64,000 nucleotides of DNA from Kocuria marina (GCA_014652975.1 BMZV01000002.1:300042-364041); one strand, 5' to 3'. Positions 19,901 to 29,016 are shown, counted from the stretch's first letter. Notes: a model not told the origin generated them from the sequence alone. Made by a program: numbers and translations.

Positions 19901-20764
19901 GTGAGTTCGCAAACTCGAACCGGCAGCCGCCGCGGCCGAGCGCTCAAGGCCTCGGCAGTGGCAGTCCTGGCGACGATCTCGCTCACCGCTTGCTCGGAGC
20001 AATCGAAGCTGGGCTTCTTGCCCACCGAACGGGGCACCACCGACAACGCCGATCAGGTCATCGACTTGTGGATCGGATCGTGGATCGCGGCGCTCGGCGT
20101 GGGTCTCGTGGTGTGGGGTCTGATGCTCTGGTGCATGGTCGCCTACCGGCGTCGTAAGAACGAGACCGGCTACCCCCGCCAGCTCGCGTACAACGCCCCG
20201 CTGGAGATCTTCTACACGATCGTCCCGATCGCCCTGATCGTGACCCTCTTCTTCTTCTCGTTCCGCGCACAAACGGCCATCACGGACCGCTTCGAGAACC
20301 CGGACGTCAAGATCCAGGTGTACGGCAAGCAGTGGGCGTGGGACTTCAACTACCTGGACGACAACGTCCACTACCAGGGCATCCAGGCGCACCTCACGGG
20401 GGAGCCCGGCGTCGAGGAGACCCTGCCCACCCTGTACCTGCCGGCCGACAGCAAGGTCGAGCTGGAGATCACGTCCCGCGACGTCATCCACTCGTTCTGG
20501 GTGCCCGCCTTCCTTGAGAAGATCGACATGATCCCGGATCGCACCAACTACATGAGCTTCACCACCGGCCGCGAGGGTACCTTCGCCGGCAAGTGCGCCG
20601 AGCTGTGCGGTGAGTACCACTCCGAGATGCTCTTCAACGTGGCCGTCGTGAGCCAGCAGGAGTACGACGCCCAGATGCAGCGCCTGCGCGACGAAGGCAA
20701 CACGGGCATCCTCGGGGACGAGTACAACCGCAACCCGAACCTCAACGAAACGTCCAACAACTAG
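19901..20764 (+). CDS. ctaC: Cytochrome c oxidase subunit II
   Basis: 287-residue subunit II of the aa3-type oxidase, a lipoprotein. A basic N-terminus and a hydrophobic stretch end in LTAC with C31 as the lipidation site, followed by two membrane helices (about 53-78 and 100-122). The extracytoplasmic cupredoxin domain contains QVYGKQWAWDFNY. Its CuA ligands are the histidine in DVIHSFWVPAF (about 196) and the CAELCGEYHSEM motif at about 231-242. The GTG start follows GAGGAAGG. It lies ten bases upstream of ctaD; ctaC-ctaD-ctaF is an operon, probably regulated through the palindrome at 19767. Confidence 0.97.
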   Translation: MSSQTRTGSRRGRALKASAVAVLATISLTACSEQSKLGFLPTERGTTDNADQVIDLWIGSWIAALGVGLVVWGLMLWCMVAYRRRKNETGYPRQLAYNAPLEIFYTIVPIALIVTLFFFSFRAQTAITDRFENPDVKIQVYGKQWAWDFNYLDDNVHYQGIQAHLTGEPGVEETLPTLYLPADSKVELEITSRDVIHSFWVPAFLEKIDMIPDRTNYMSFTTGREGTFAGKCAELCGEYHSEMLFNVAVVSQQEYDAQMQRLRDEGNTGILGDEYNRNPNLNETSNN

Positions 20765-20774
20765 GGGATAGGCA

Positions 20775-22496
20775 ATGTCTACGCTCGAATATTCGCGGGA
20801 CGACGCGGCCACGACCGCACCCCGCGTTGTCCCACGGTCCAAGGGCCGGGTGATCGTCAACTGGCTCACCTCGACCGACCACAAGACCATCGGGTACATG
20901 TACCTGATCTCGTCCTTCATCTTCTTCTGCGCCGGTGGCGTGATGGCTCTGCTGATCCGCGCCGAGCTCTTCCAGCCGGGCATGCAGATCCTCGAGACCA
21001 AGGAACAGTACAACCAGCTGTTCACCATGCACGGCACCATCATGCTGCTGATGTTCGGCACCCCGCTGTTCATCGGTTTCGCCAACGTGATCGTGCCCCT
21101 GCAGCTCGGTGCGCCGGACGTGGCCTTCCCCCGTCTGAACGCCCTCGCGTTCTGGTTCTTCCTCTTCGGCTCGCTCATCGCGGTATCCGGGTTCATCTCC
21201 CCGCAGGGCGCGGCCTCCTTCGGATGGTTCGCCTACGCGCCACTGAACAGCACGACATTTAGTCCGGGCGTTGGTGGTGACCTATGGGTCTTCGGCCTGG
21301 GACTGCAGGGCTTCGGCACCATCATGGGTGGCGTGAACTTCATCACGACCATCGTGTGCATGCGTGCGCCGGGTATGACCATGTGGCGCATGTCCATCTT
21401 CACCTGGACCACGCTGATCACCTCCATGCTGATCATCATGATCTTCCCGCCGCTGGCCTCCGCCCTGTTCGCGCTGGGTATGGACCGGCGACTCGGCGGC
21501 CACGTGTTCGACGCCGAGAACGGTGGCGCGATCCTGTGGCAGCACCTGTTCTGGTTCTTCGGTCACCCCGAGGTCTACGTGTTGGCCCTGCCGTTCTTCG
21601 GCATCGTTTCGGAGATCGTCCCGGTGTTCTCCCGCAAGCCGATCTTCGGGTACAAGGGTCTCGTCTTCGCGACCATCGCAATCGCGGCGCTGTCCGTGAC
21701 CGTGTGGGCGCACCACATGTACGTGACCGGCGCGGTGGCCCTGGGCTTTTTCTCCTTCATGACCATGATGATCGCGGTGCCCACCGGCGTGAAGTTCTTC
21801 AACTGGATTGGCACCATGTGGCAGGGGTCGCTGACGTTCGAGACGCCCATCCTGTGGGTGCTCGGCTTCCTCTTCACCTTCCTGTTCGGTGGTCTCACGG
21901 GCATTATCCTGGCGACGCCGCCGCTCGACTTCCACGTCTCCGACACCTACTTCGTGGTGGCGCACTTCCACTACGTGATCTTCGGAACCATCGTGTTCGG
22001 CATGTTCGCGGGCTTCTACTTCTGGTGGCCCAAGTTCACCGGCAAGATGCTCAACGAGCGGATCGGCAAGATCCACTTCTGGCTGCTGTTCGTGGGCTTC
22101 CACATGACGTTCCTGATCCAGCACTGGCTGGGTGTGGACGGCATGCCGCGTCGTTACGCCGACTACCTGCCCGAGGACGGGTTCACCTGGATGAACCAGT
22201 TCTCGACCATCGGCTCCATGCTGCTGGGCGTGTCCATGATCCCGTTCTTCTGGAACGTGTACACCACCCACCGCAACGCCAAGAAGGTGGAAGTGGACGA
22301 CCCGTGGGGCTTCGGTGGTTCCCTCGAGTGGGCCACCTCCTGCCCGCCCCCGCGTCACAACTTCACCTCGTTGCCTCGGATCCGTTCCGAGCGCCCCGCG
22401 CTGGATCTCCACCACCCGGAGCTCTCGGCGTTCTCCAGCCAGCAATATGAGGCCGAGACCCCCCTGGTGGGCGGCACCGGAAGGAACGGACGATGA
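20775..22496 (+). CDS. ctaD: Cytochrome c oxidase subunit I
   Basis: 573-residue catalytic subunit with twelve membrane helices. Heme a and heme a3/CuB ligand blocks are visible: [12 protein letters not shown] (about 87-98), [17 protein letters not shown] with the His-Tyr crosslink motif (about 259-275), [11 protein letters not shown] (about 311-321) and [17 protein letters not shown] (about 392-408). The C-terminal tail is longer and polar, ending near [17 protein letters not shown] precedes the ATG. It forms the proton-pumping oxidase with CtaC, CtaE and CtaF and, in actinobacteria, a supercomplex with the cytochrome bcc complex encoded at 24.7-28.3 kb. Confidence 0.98.
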   Translation: MSTLEYSRDDAATTAPRVVPRSKGRVIVNWLTSTDHKTIGYMYLISSFIFFCAGGVMALLIRAELFQPGMQILETKEQYNQLFTMHGTIMLLMFGTPLFIGFANVIVPLQLGAPDVAFPRLNALAFWFFLFGSLIAVSGFISPQGAASFGWFAYAPLNSTTFSPGVGGDLWVFGLGLQGFGTIMGGVNFITTIVCMRAPGMTMWRMSIFTWTTLITSMLIIMIFPPLASALFALGMDRRLGGHVFDAENGGAILWQHLFWFFGHPEVYVLALPFFGIVSEIVPVFSRKPIFGYKGLVFATIAIAALSVTVWAHHMYVTGAVALGFFSFMTMMIAVPTGVKFFNWIGTMWQGSLTFETPILWVLGFLFTFLFGGLTGIILATPPLDFHVSDTYFVVAHFHYVIFGTIVFGMFAGFYFWWPKFTGKMLNERIGKIHFWLLFVGFHMTFLIQHWLGVDGMPRRYADYLPEDGFTWMNQFSTIGSMLLGVSMIPFFWNVYTTHRNAKKVEVDDPWGFGGSLEWATSCPPPRHNFTSLPRIRSERPALDLHHPELSAFSSQQYEAETPLVGGTGRNGR

Positions 22497-22897
22497 GCGC
22501 AACTATCAAGACGTTCCTGCTGCTTGGTGTGTTCTGCACCGTGGTGGGCCTGGTCTACGGATTCGTCACCGAGTTCCAGGAACTCGCCGGGTTCCCCGCA
22601 CTGTTGGCCGTGGCCGCGATGAGCTTCATGCTCGTGGTCTACCTCTGGCTCGTGCAGCGGTCCACCGGGGGCACGCTCCCGGAGGACCGGGAGGACGGTG
22701 AGATCGTGGAGATGTCCGGTGACTACGGGGCCTTCTCCCCGTGGAGCTGGTGGCCCCTGCTGCTCGGCATCGGCTCCGCGCTGTTCGTGACCGCGCTGGC
22801 GGTCGGCTGGTGGATCATCGGCCTGGCGGTCCCGGTGGCCGCTCTCGGCCTGCTGGGCCTGGTCTTCGAGCACTCCCGCGGGGAGCACGCTCACTGA
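22493..22897 (+). CDS. ctaF: Cytochrome c oxidase subunit IV, actinobacterial type
   Basis: 134-residue membrane protein with four hydrophobic segments (about 5-24, 32-56, 84-103 and 105-125) separated by an acidic loop ([12 protein letters not shown]). This is the small actinobacterial subunit IV of the aa3 oxidase. The ATG overlaps the ctaD stop as ATGA, showing translational coupling. It is the last gene of ctaCDF; a strong hairpin follows 21 bases after the stop. Confidence 0.93.
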   Translation: MSATIKTFLLLGVFCTVVGLVYGFVTEFQELAGFPALLAVAAMSFMLVVYLWLVQRSTGGTLPEDREDGEIVEMSGDYGAFSPWSWWPLLLGIGSALFVTALAVGWWIIGLAVPVAALGLLGLVFEHSRGEHAH

Positions 22898-22917
22898 TCA
22901 GCATCCGCTGACCATAC

Positions 22918-22957
22918 GACGAGGCCCGCACCATCATGGGATGGTGCGGGCCTCGTC
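22918..22957 (+). terminator. Terminator after ctaF
   Basis: Perfect 18-base stem (arms 22918-22935 and 22940-22957) with an ATGG loop. Clear end of the ctaCDF transcript. Confidence 0.9.
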
Positions 22958-23291
22958 ATATCTCCCAACCGGGGCAAGGTTCGTGATCAGCCCCGAGCTT
23001 TGTGGGCGGGGGTCCGGCATCGATACGCGCGTCGTGGAGCCCTCAAGGTAGTAATGGCCGGCGGGGATGCTCTGGAGCTCGACGAGCATTCCCCACGGTG
23101 CCTTGACGTGGATCGGCCCTTTGCCCTCGGCGTGGTTCGTCGTCCGCGGTCAGGCCGTCGTACACGACCCCGGCACCGAGTCTGTCGACGATGAACCGGG
23201 TAACGGCGTCGAGATCGGGCGCGGTGACGCCGATGTGCTGGATACCGCGCGGAAGCAGAGGTGAATTCATGACGACATCGAGATGGGCCAT
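22934..23291 (-). pseudogene. VOC/glyoxalase-family gene remnant
   Basis: Two frames each carry part of one VOC-family protein. The N-terminal piece reads GIQHIGVTAPDLDAVTRF then LGAGVVYDGLTADDEP, and about 23140 the homology jumps one frame to EGKGPIHVKAPWGMLVELQ followed by SIPAGHYYLEGST. The pieces correspond to the first and last strands of a VOC fold; the middle 60-80 residues of a normal protein are missing. The gene therefore has both an internal deletion and a frameshift, and its last codons run into the ctaF terminator. It is non-functional. It lies next to insertion-sequence debris, which may explain the deletion. Confidence 0.75.
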
Positions 23292-23300
23292 GTGCCCGGG

Positions 23301-23465
23301 CTATGCTGCACGGATCCGTCGCGGCGGCCGCCGCAGGTCGTCCCCGTCCGGGGCGAGGTCGCGCGGGCGGGGAATCCCCAGGCGGGCCAGCCACCGACCC
23401 ACGGTGCGCAGGTGCATCTGGTGCCCGAGATCCAGCAGGTGACGGTGGATGCGCCGGGCCGAGCG
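23301..23465 (-). pseudogene. IS481-like transposase fragment
   Basis: About 55 codons in one frame ending with a stop at 23301. SARRIHRHLLDLGHQ, then RTVGRWLARLGIPRPRDL, is typical of the DNA-binding N-terminal region of IS481/integrase-core transposases. The DDE catalytic domain is absent. The fragment joins the IS110 remnant without a break in frame, as if one element had inserted in, or recombined with, the other. Confidence 0.65.
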
Positions 23466-23916
23466 GGCAGCTGCCTCGGTCCCGGCCACCACCGCGGTCT
23501 GCCGGCTCAGTGCATCGAAGATCTCATCCTGAGGGGCTCGGCCAGCCTGGGGGCCTGCTTCTTGAGCCTGGCCCGCACGTGCCCGCGGCCAGTTTGGCCG
23601 GGGTCGGGTAGTGGCTGAGCAGGTCGGCTACCGCCGGGTGGGTGACCCGCGGCCCCAAGACCCGTTCCAGGGCCGGGTGGATCTGGGGGAGCATCCCGCG
23701 CAGCCGGTTGATGGTGGCGGTGATCTGGGCGGCCAGGTCATCCAGGATCGCGCGCAGCCGGGCCTCGTCGTTGGGCAGTGCCTTGACGTAGACCGTCTTC
23801 CCGGCCGCGGTCACGGCGTGGTGGTCGGACTCGCCGACGTCGAGGCCGAGGAACACCGCCGGTTGTGGTTGCTCTGAGAGGGCGGGGTCCCTTCTCCTCC
23901 GCTGCTGCACGAGCAT
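23466..23916 (-). pseudogene. IS110-like transposase remnant
   Basis: The N-terminus reads VFLGLDVGESDHHAVTAAGK and KALPNDEARLRAILDDL, typical of the DEDD (RuvC-like) domain of IS110 transposases. The sequence then jumps to INRLRGMLPQIHPALERVLG and HPAVADLLSHYPTPAKLAAG, so the middle part is deleted. Two further frame changes near 23575 and 23535 are needed to read RARLKKQAPRLAEPL and DEIFDALSRQTAVVAGTEAA. The C-terminal tyrosine-associated/serine region (Transposase_20) is incomplete. The element is dead, with no terminal repeats recognisable. Confidence 0.7.
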
Positions 23917-24041
23917 GCTGGCCGACCGGTCAGCACCCCTCCATCCTGCTGGACGAAAGGGCCGCGAAGAAGGTCACGGGGGCTCTCTTGCCCACAGTGG
24001 CGGCGGCCACCATCGAGCGGGGATGAGGCTGACGCTTCGGC

Positions 24042-24054
24042 TGACACCGTGTCA
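24042..24054. promoter_or_regulatory. Second TGACAC-N-GTGTCA palindrome
   Basis: TGACAC-C-GTGTCA, the same core as the site upstream of ctaC. It ends four bases before TTAAAT (24059-24064), a near-consensus -10 box placed six bases before the ATG at 24071. A protein bound here would block the promoter of the GyrI-like gene. Confidence 0.5.
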
Positions 24055-24070
24055 TGGGTTAAATGGTTCC

Positions 24071-24562
24071 ATGGAACCCATGTGGAAACTTGCAGGGGAA
24101 GGGGCACCGATGGACCACGGGCTCGCGTTGGTAGGCCTGCCGGATCTCGACTTGCACGGCATGTCGGAAGCGGTACGGGACGAAACCGAGATCCCGGGGG
24201 CCGTGGCTCGCCTTCTCGAGCGGTTGAACGGCCAGGGCGCCATCGAATCGCGGGATGTGCATCTCTGCTATGACGGAACGAACGACAGGACGCTGATTCG
24301 GGTCACAGTGGCCGTCGGAGAGCCGATGACGGGTACTCGCCCCGTGACCTTACCGGGGGCCGGAACGGCAGCTGTCATTCGGTTCGGGGAGCGGCCGGTC
24401 AATACCGGGGACGCATGGCTCATGGTGGACACGGCACTTCGAGGCAAGGGGCTCACCGCCGTGGGACCGTATCGTCAGACCATCCATGGGGACGGGAGCG
24501 TCACCCTTGCCGTGCCCGTCAGCTCCGGAACGCCGCGTACGGAGGCCGAGGCCAGCGCATAG
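24071..24562 (+). CDS. GyrI-like small-molecule-binding domain protein
   Basis: 163 residues. From about residue 15 the sequence follows the GyrI-like/AraC effector-binding pattern: a strand (LALVGLPDLDLHGMS), a conserved EIPGAVARLLERLNGQG helix, VHLCYDGTNDRTLIRVTVAVG and a second half with GAGTAAVIRFGERPV. There is no helix-turn-helix, so it is a stand-alone binding domain. Such proteins often bind hydrophobic or cationic compounds. The start is uncertain because the frame is open to 23915. The ATG at 24071 is favoured by the adjacent -10-like box; it sits inside the perfect palindrome GGTTCCATGGAACC (24066-24079). Confidence 0.6.
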   Translation: MEPMWKLAGEGAPMDHGLALVGLPDLDLHGMSEAVRDETEIPGAVARLLERLNGQGAIESRDVHLCYDGTNDRTLIRVTVAVGEPMTGTRPVTLPGAGTAAVIRFGERPVNTGDAWLMVDTALRGKGLTAVGPYRQTIHGDGSVTLAVPVSSGTPRTEAEASA

Positions 24563-24614
24563 AACCCAGCGCATAGAACAGTGACCAGCCGGCTCCGGGC
24601 TGGAGGCATAGGAA

Positions 24615-24650
24615 AGGGCCCGTTCGGATTATGTGATCCGAACGGGCCCT
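24615..24650. terminator. Bidirectional terminator between GyrI-like gene and qcrB
   Basis: Perfect 15-base stem AGGGCCCGTTCGGAT with its complement and a TATGTG loop. It lies 52 bases after the plus-strand stop and 34 bases beyond the qcrB stop, so it can end both transcripts. Confidence 0.9.
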
Positions 24651-24684
24651 CCCGATCAGCGATCGAGTCAGCTGGGCCCGGGGC

Positions 24685-26352
24685 CTACTTCTCGATCTGT
24701 GCGCTGTGCGAGCCGGCGCCGACGCTGGCGGGCTCGGCGTGGTGATGACCGTGAGCCGCTTCCAGCTCGGCGGGCGTCACGGGGGCCACACGGTCCTCGA
24801 AGAAGATCCGGCTCAGACTGCCGCGCATCTTCTCACTCGCCGTGACCTTGCCCTTGGCATTGGCACGAGCGGGTTGGACCTCGCGGTCCTCGAAGTTCAC
24901 GAGCTTGTAGCGACGGTATTCATCCAGGGGCTCGTGGACCTCCACGAACTCACCGTGCGGCAGGGCCTGGATGCGGCCCGACTCGCGGCCGTGGAGCACG
25001 ATCTCCCGGTCCTTGCGCTGCAGGGACAGGCAGAAGCGGCGGGTGATGATGAACGCCAGGATCGGGCCCAGGAAGTACAGGGCTCGCAGCCAGTAGATGA
25101 CGTCGTTCACGGCCACGTGGAAGTGGGTGGCGATGAGGTCACCGCTGGCCGCGATCATCTGGATGGCGTAGAAGGTGACGCCGGCGGCGCCCACGGCGGT
25201 GCGGAACGGCGCGTTACGCGGACGGTCCAGGATGTTGTGCACGCGGTTGTCGCGGGTCACCCAACGCTCGATCCACGGCCACGCGAACATGACACCGAAC
25301 ATCAGGGCCATGGGGATCAGCGGCAACAGAATGGCCAGCGGAACCGCCAGACCGAAGATGTTGACCTCCCACGAGAAGGGCCAGTGACCGGGCATCAGGC
25401 GCAGACCGCCGTCGGAGAAGCCCATATACCAGTCGGGCTGGGAGCCAGCCTGCACGGGGGAGGGATCGTAGGGACCGTAGTTCCAGATCGCGTTGATCGT
25501 GGTGGTCGCGGCGATGGCGGCCAGGATGCCGAACACGATGAAGAAGAATCCACCCGCTTTCGCGGCGTAAATGGGACCCACGGGGAAGCCCACCACGTTG
25601 TCCTCGGTGCGACCCGGACCGGGGAACTGGGTGTGCTTGTGGACCACGACCATGAACAGGTGGATCACGATCATCATGAGGATCAACGCGGGGATGATCA
25701 GCACGTGCACGATGTAGAGGCGACCGATGATCGCATGGCCGGGGAACTCGCCACCGAACATGAACATGGAGATGTAGGTACCCACGATCGGGACGGCCTT
25801 GGCGATCGCGTCCGCGATGCGCAGACCGTTACCGGAGAGCACGTCGTCGGGGAGCGAGTAGCCGGAGAAGCCGGCCACGATCGCCAAGATGAAGAGCACG
25901 CAACCCACGACCCAGTTCAGCTCACGCGGGCGGCGGAACGCGCCGGTGAAGAACACACGCAGCATGTGCACGGACAGCGCCATGACGAACAGCAGCGCGG
26001 ACCAGTGGTGCAGCTGCCGCAGGAAGAGGCCGCCGCGGATGTCGAACGAGATGTGCAGGGTGGAGGCGTACGCCCCGGACATCTCGACACCCTGCATGGG
26101 GACGTAGCTGCCGTTGTAGGGCAAGGACGTCATGGTGGGGTCGAACCAGAACGCCAGGAAGGTGCCGGACAGCAACAGGATGATGAAGCTGTAGAGGGCG
26201 ACCTCACCGAACATGAAGGACCAGTGGTCGGGGAAGACCTTACGGCCGAACTCCTTGACCATCGCGGAGGCGCCCACGCGCGTGTCCACGAAGTTGGCGA
26301 TCCGGCCCGTGGTGGTCGTGGGGCGGTATTCGAAGTCTGTTGATGTGGACAT
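24685..26352 (-). CDS. qcrB: Cytochrome bc1/bcc complex cytochrome b subunit
   Basis: 555-residue actinobacterial cytochrome b, which oxidises menaquinol in the bcc complex. Heme-ligand histidines lie in LRQLHHWSALLFVMALSVHMLR (about 111-132) and in RLYIVHVLIIP plus MIVIHLFMVVVHKHTQF (about 210-237). The Qo-site region is visible with QPDWYMGFSDG. About nine membrane helices are followed by the long actinobacterial C-terminal extension rich in charged residues and histidines (HGHHHAE near the end). The ATG shares one base with the qcrA stop (TAATG), so translation is coupled. It is the last gene of ctaE-qcrC-qcrA-qcrB. Confidence 0.97.
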   Translation of the reverse strand: MSTSTDFEYRPTTTTGRIANFVDTRVGASAMVKEFGRKVFPDHWSFMFGEVALYSFIILLLSGTFLAFWFDPTMTSLPYNGSYVPMQGVEMSGAYASTLHISFDIRGGLFLRQLHHWSALLFVMALSVHMLRVFFTGAFRRPRELNWVVGCVLFILAIVAGFSGYSLPDDVLSGNGLRIADAIAKAVPIVGTYISMFMFGGEFPGHAIIGRLYIVHVLIIPALILMMIVIHLFMVVVHKHTQFPGPGRTEDNVVGFPVGPIYAAKAGGFFFIVFGILAAIAATTTINAIWNYGPYDPSPVQAGSQPDWYMGFSDGGLRLMPGHWPFSWEVNIFGLAVPLAILLPLIPMALMFGVMFAWPWIERWVTRDNRVHNILDRPRNAPFRTAVGAAGVTFYAIQMIAASGDLIATHFHVAVNDVIYWLRALYFLGPILAFIITRRFCLSLQRKDREIVLHGRESGRIQALPHGEFVEVHEPLDEYRRYKLVNFEDREVQPARANAKGKVTASEKMRGSLSRIFFEDRVAPVTPAELEAAHGHHHAEPASVGAGSHSAQIEK

Positions 26353-27458
26353 TAGTTCGCCTCATCCTGCATGTCTTGGACGGCGAGATCGCGCTGCGAG
26401 TAGGTCGGTCCCACGGGCTCGTGGAAGTCGCTACGGGCAACGAGGTAGCCGTCGGAATCAACGGTAATGGGCAGCTGCGGCAGGGGGCGGGATGCCGGGC
26501 CGAAGATGACCTCGCACTCGTTCGTGAGGTCGAACGTGGACTGGTGGCACGGGCACAGCAGGTGGTGCGTGTGCTGCTCGTACAGGGCGATCGGGCAACC
26601 CACGTGCGTGCAGACCTTGGAGTAGGCGAAGATGCCGTCCACGTTCCAGTCACTGCGCTCGGGGGAGACGTTGACGTCCTCCGGGGCCAGTCGCATGAGC
26701 AGGACCACGGCCTTAGCCTTCTCGTCCAGGTAGCCCTCTTCGTGGCTCAGGCTGCTGAGGTTCTCCGGGACCACGTGGAACGCGGAACCAAGAGTCACGT
26801 CGGACGCCTTGATGGGGGTACCGGAGGGGTCGCGTACCAGGCGCACGCCCTCGTCCCACATGGTGTGGCGCAGGACCTTGAGGTCGGTGGGACCGAGGTC
26901 CTTGAGCAGACCCACGAAGGGGAGGGGCATGAGCACTGCGGCGCCGATCAGCGTGTTGCGCAGCAGCGGGCGGCGCCGCACACCGGACTCGTCGTAGATG
27001 GTGTTCAGGATGCCCTGCGCCTCGGCGCGGTCCTCTTCCGGGCGCAGGTCGTGGCGCATCTCCACGATCTCGTGGTCCGGCATGAGGGTACGGGCCCAGT
27101 GGACCACCCCGATACCGATGCCGAACATGCCGAGGGCGATGCCGAGGCCCAACAGCAGGTTCTGCAGCCGCAGCTGCGCGGTGGGCTCGGTGTTGACGGC
27201 GTCGTACAGAGGACCGTCCACGCGGATACCGAAGTACGCCACGAAGAACAGGATGGATCCAATGATGGAGAGCAGGAACAGCAGGACCACCTGGTGTTCA
27301 GCTCGCTTCGCGGCCTTGGGATCTACGTCCGTCACGCGGGGGCGGTGCGGTGGAAGCCCCGGGTTGGGGAAGTTTTCCGTGCCCGTTCCGTCCGAGGTGA
27401 CAACCGCCCCGCTCTTGTGGGGAGTGCCGTCACGATGGTCGCCCATGTGGTCCCTCAT
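26352..27458 (-). CDS. qcrA: Rieske iron-sulfur subunit of the bcc complex
   Basis: 368-residue actinobacterial Rieske protein with three membrane helices (about 56-77, 98-120 and 167-188) and the [2Fe-2S] domain at the C-terminus. The cluster ligands are in CTHVGC (about 283-288) and CPCHQS (about 303-308). It passes electrons from menaquinol to the diheme cytochrome c subunit QcrC. Two in-frame ATGs four codons apart are possible starts; the first follows AAGAGAAG. It lies between qcrC (58 bases upstream) and qcrB (one-base overlap). Confidence 0.96.
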   Translation of the reverse strand: MRDHMGDHRDGTPHKSGAVVTSDGTGTENFPNPGLPPHRPRVTDVDPKAAKRAEHQVVLLFLLSIIGSILFFVAYFGIRVDGPLYDAVNTEPTAQLRLQNLLLGLGIALGMFGIGIGVVHWARTLMPDHEIVEMRHDLRPEEDRAEAQGILNTIYDESGVRRRPLLRNTLIGAAVLMPLPFVGLLKDLGPTDLKVLRHTMWDEGVRLVRDPSGTPIKASDVTLGSAFHVVPENLSSLSHEEGYLDEKAKAVVLLMRLAPEDVNVSPERSDWNVDGIFAYSKVCTHVGCPIALYEQHTHHLLCPCHQSTFDLTNECEVIFGPASRPLPQLPITVDSDGYLVARSDFHEPVGPTYSQRDLAVQDMQDEAN

Positions 27459-27516
27459 TCTTCTCTTGGTGCTGTGAATACTGTTTCGGGTGCCGGTGGG
27501 TACCGGCGGGGCGCTC

Positions 27517-28308
27517 TCAGGCGGAGCGCGAGGTCAGCCACACGGTGAAGCCGATGACGATCACCAGGCCGATGGTCCAGATGAACAGGCCCTCGGCCAC
27601 GGGGCCCAGGGAGCCGAGGCTGAAGCCACCCACGTTGGTGTTGTTGTCGAGGGTCTTCAGATACGTGATGACGTCCCGCTTCTCCTCGGGGGTGATGTTG
27701 GCGTCGTTGAACACCGGCATGTTCTGCGGGCCGGTCTGCATGGCCTCGTAGATGTGCTTTTCGCTCACGCCCATGAGGGAGGGGGCGAACTTGCCGCGGG
27801 TCAGGGCACCGCCCTGGCCAGCGGCGTTGTGGCACATGGCGCAGTTGGCCAGGAACACCTTGGCGCCGTTGGCGGAGTTGCCCTCGCTGATGTCGAGGTA
27901 CTCCTCCTCGGGGACGGCGGGGCCGGCACCCAGGGAAGCCACGTACGCGGAGAGCTGCTTGGTCTGTTCGTCGTTGAACTGCTGCGGCTTGACCTGCGCC
28001 TGGGGGCCCTGCATCTGCATGGGCATACGGCCGGTCCCCACCTGGAAGTCGACGGAGGAAGCGCCCACGCCGATCAGGGAGGGACCGGTGTTGGTGCCCT
28101 GGGCCTGCATGCCGTGGCACGTGGAGCAGTTGGACATGAAGAGCTTCTGCCCCTCCTCGACGTCCTGAGCCGAGTACGTGGTGGTGTCGGCCTTGGCTTC
28201 ATTGGTGGTTGTGGCAACTGCGTAGAGTCCACCGGTCAGAAGCAAAGCCATGACCAACAGCGCGAGGGCTGCCATGGGATGGCGGCGCTTTTGTGAGAGT
28301 GCCTTCAC
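27517..28308 (-). CDS. qcrC: Diheme cytochrome c subunit of the bcc complex
   Basis: 263 residues: an N-terminal membrane segment (about 12-32), two cytochrome c domains with heme-binding CSTCH (61-65) and CAMCH (156-160), and a C-terminal anchor helix (about 240-258). This diheme subunit replaces soluble cytochrome c in actinobacteria and delivers electrons directly to the CuA site of CtaC in a bcc-aa3 supercomplex. The GTG start follows AAAGGAAC. Downstream of ctaE and upstream of qcrA in the usual order. Confidence 0.96.
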   Translation of the reverse strand: MKALSQKRRHPMAALALLVMALLLTGGLYAVATTTNEAKADTTTYSAQDVEEGQKLFMSNCSTCHGMQAQGTNTGPSLIGVGASSVDFQVGTGRMPMQMQGPQAQVKPQQFNDEQTKQLSAYVASLGAGPAVPEEEYLDISEGNSANGAKVFLANCAMCHNAAGQGGALTRGKFAPSLMGVSEKHIYEAMQTGPQNMPVFNDANITPEEKRDVITYLKTLDNNTNVGGFSLGSLGPVAEGLFIWTIGLVIVIGFTVWLTSRSA

Positions 28309-28365
28309 GTCAAACGTTCCTTTTACTCGGTTCTAGAACTTGGATGGGCGAACGGTCCTGGGGGC

Positions 28366-29004
28366 CTACTTGATGAAGTAGACCAGCACGAACAGGACGA
28401 TCCAGACCACGTCGACGAAGTGCCAGTAGTAGGACACCACGATGGCCGAGGTGGCCTCGTAGTGACCGAAGCGCTTGGCAACGAAGGCGCGGCCCATGAT
28501 GAAGAGGAATGCGATCAGGCCACCGGTCACGTGCAGGGCGTGGAAACCGGTGGTGATGTAGAAGGCGGAGCCGTAGGCGTTCGCAGCGATCGTGACGCCT
28601 TCGGAAACGAGAGCGACGTACTCGTAGACCTGCACGGACACGAACACGGCGCCCATGAGGAAGGTCAGGGCGAACCACTCGGTCATGCCCCACTTGGTGA
28701 ACTGGAGGATGCCGCCGGTGCGCCGGGGCTGGAGCCGCTCGGCGGCGAAGACGCCGAACTGGCACGTGACGGAGCTCAGCACCAGGACGATGGTGTTGGC
28801 CAACGCCATGGGCACGTTGAGCAGCTGTGTGTTCTCGTGCCAGACCTCCGGGGAGGTGGCGCGCAGAGTGAAGTACATGGCGAAAAGTCCGGCGAAGAAC
28901 ATCACTTCGGAGGACAACCACACGATGGTGCCCACGGATGTGAGGTTGGGGCGAGTGATGGTCGCGCCCACCGGTTTGGCTGGGGTATGAGTCGCAGTTG
29001 TCAC
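28366..29004 (-). CDS. ctaE: Cytochrome c oxidase subunit III
   Basis: 212-residue subunit III with five membrane helices. Signatures are [19 protein letters not shown] (near residue 25), [21 protein letters not shown] and the terminal [19 protein letters not shown]. The frame is open to 29130, but the GTG at 29004 begins the recognisable protein and has a CATAAT -10 box six bases upstream, so the transcript is probably leaderless. It heads ctaE-qcrC-qcrA-qcrB, the conserved actinobacterial order, and is divergent from trpD. Confidence 0.96.
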   Translation of the reverse strand: MTTATHTPAKPVGATITRPNLTSVGTIVWLSSEVMFFAGLFAMYFTLRATSPEVWHENTQLLNVPMALANTIVLVLSSVTCQFGVFAAERLQPRRTGGILQFTKWGMTEWFALTFLMGAVFVSVQVYEYVALVSEGVTIAANAYGSAFYITTGFHALHVTGGLIAFLFIMGRAFVAKRFGHYEATSAIVVSYYWHFVDVVWIVLFVLVYFIK

Positions 29005-29010
29005 AGAGAC

Positions 29011-29016
29011 ATTATG
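29011..29016 (-). promoter_or_regulatory. -10 box of ctaE-qcrCAB, leaderless type
   Basis: On the minus strand CATAAT (5 of 6 to TATAAT) ends six bases before the GTG of ctaE. The only Shine-Dalgarno-like AGGAG lies upstream of this box and cannot be in the mRNA if this promoter is used. Confidence 0.6.

Noticed and set aside
23043..23291. Intact 82-codon VOC protein
   Set aside because: Only the first third of the fold is present before the frame turns to Arg/Pro-rich nonsense; the family C-terminus continues in another frame.
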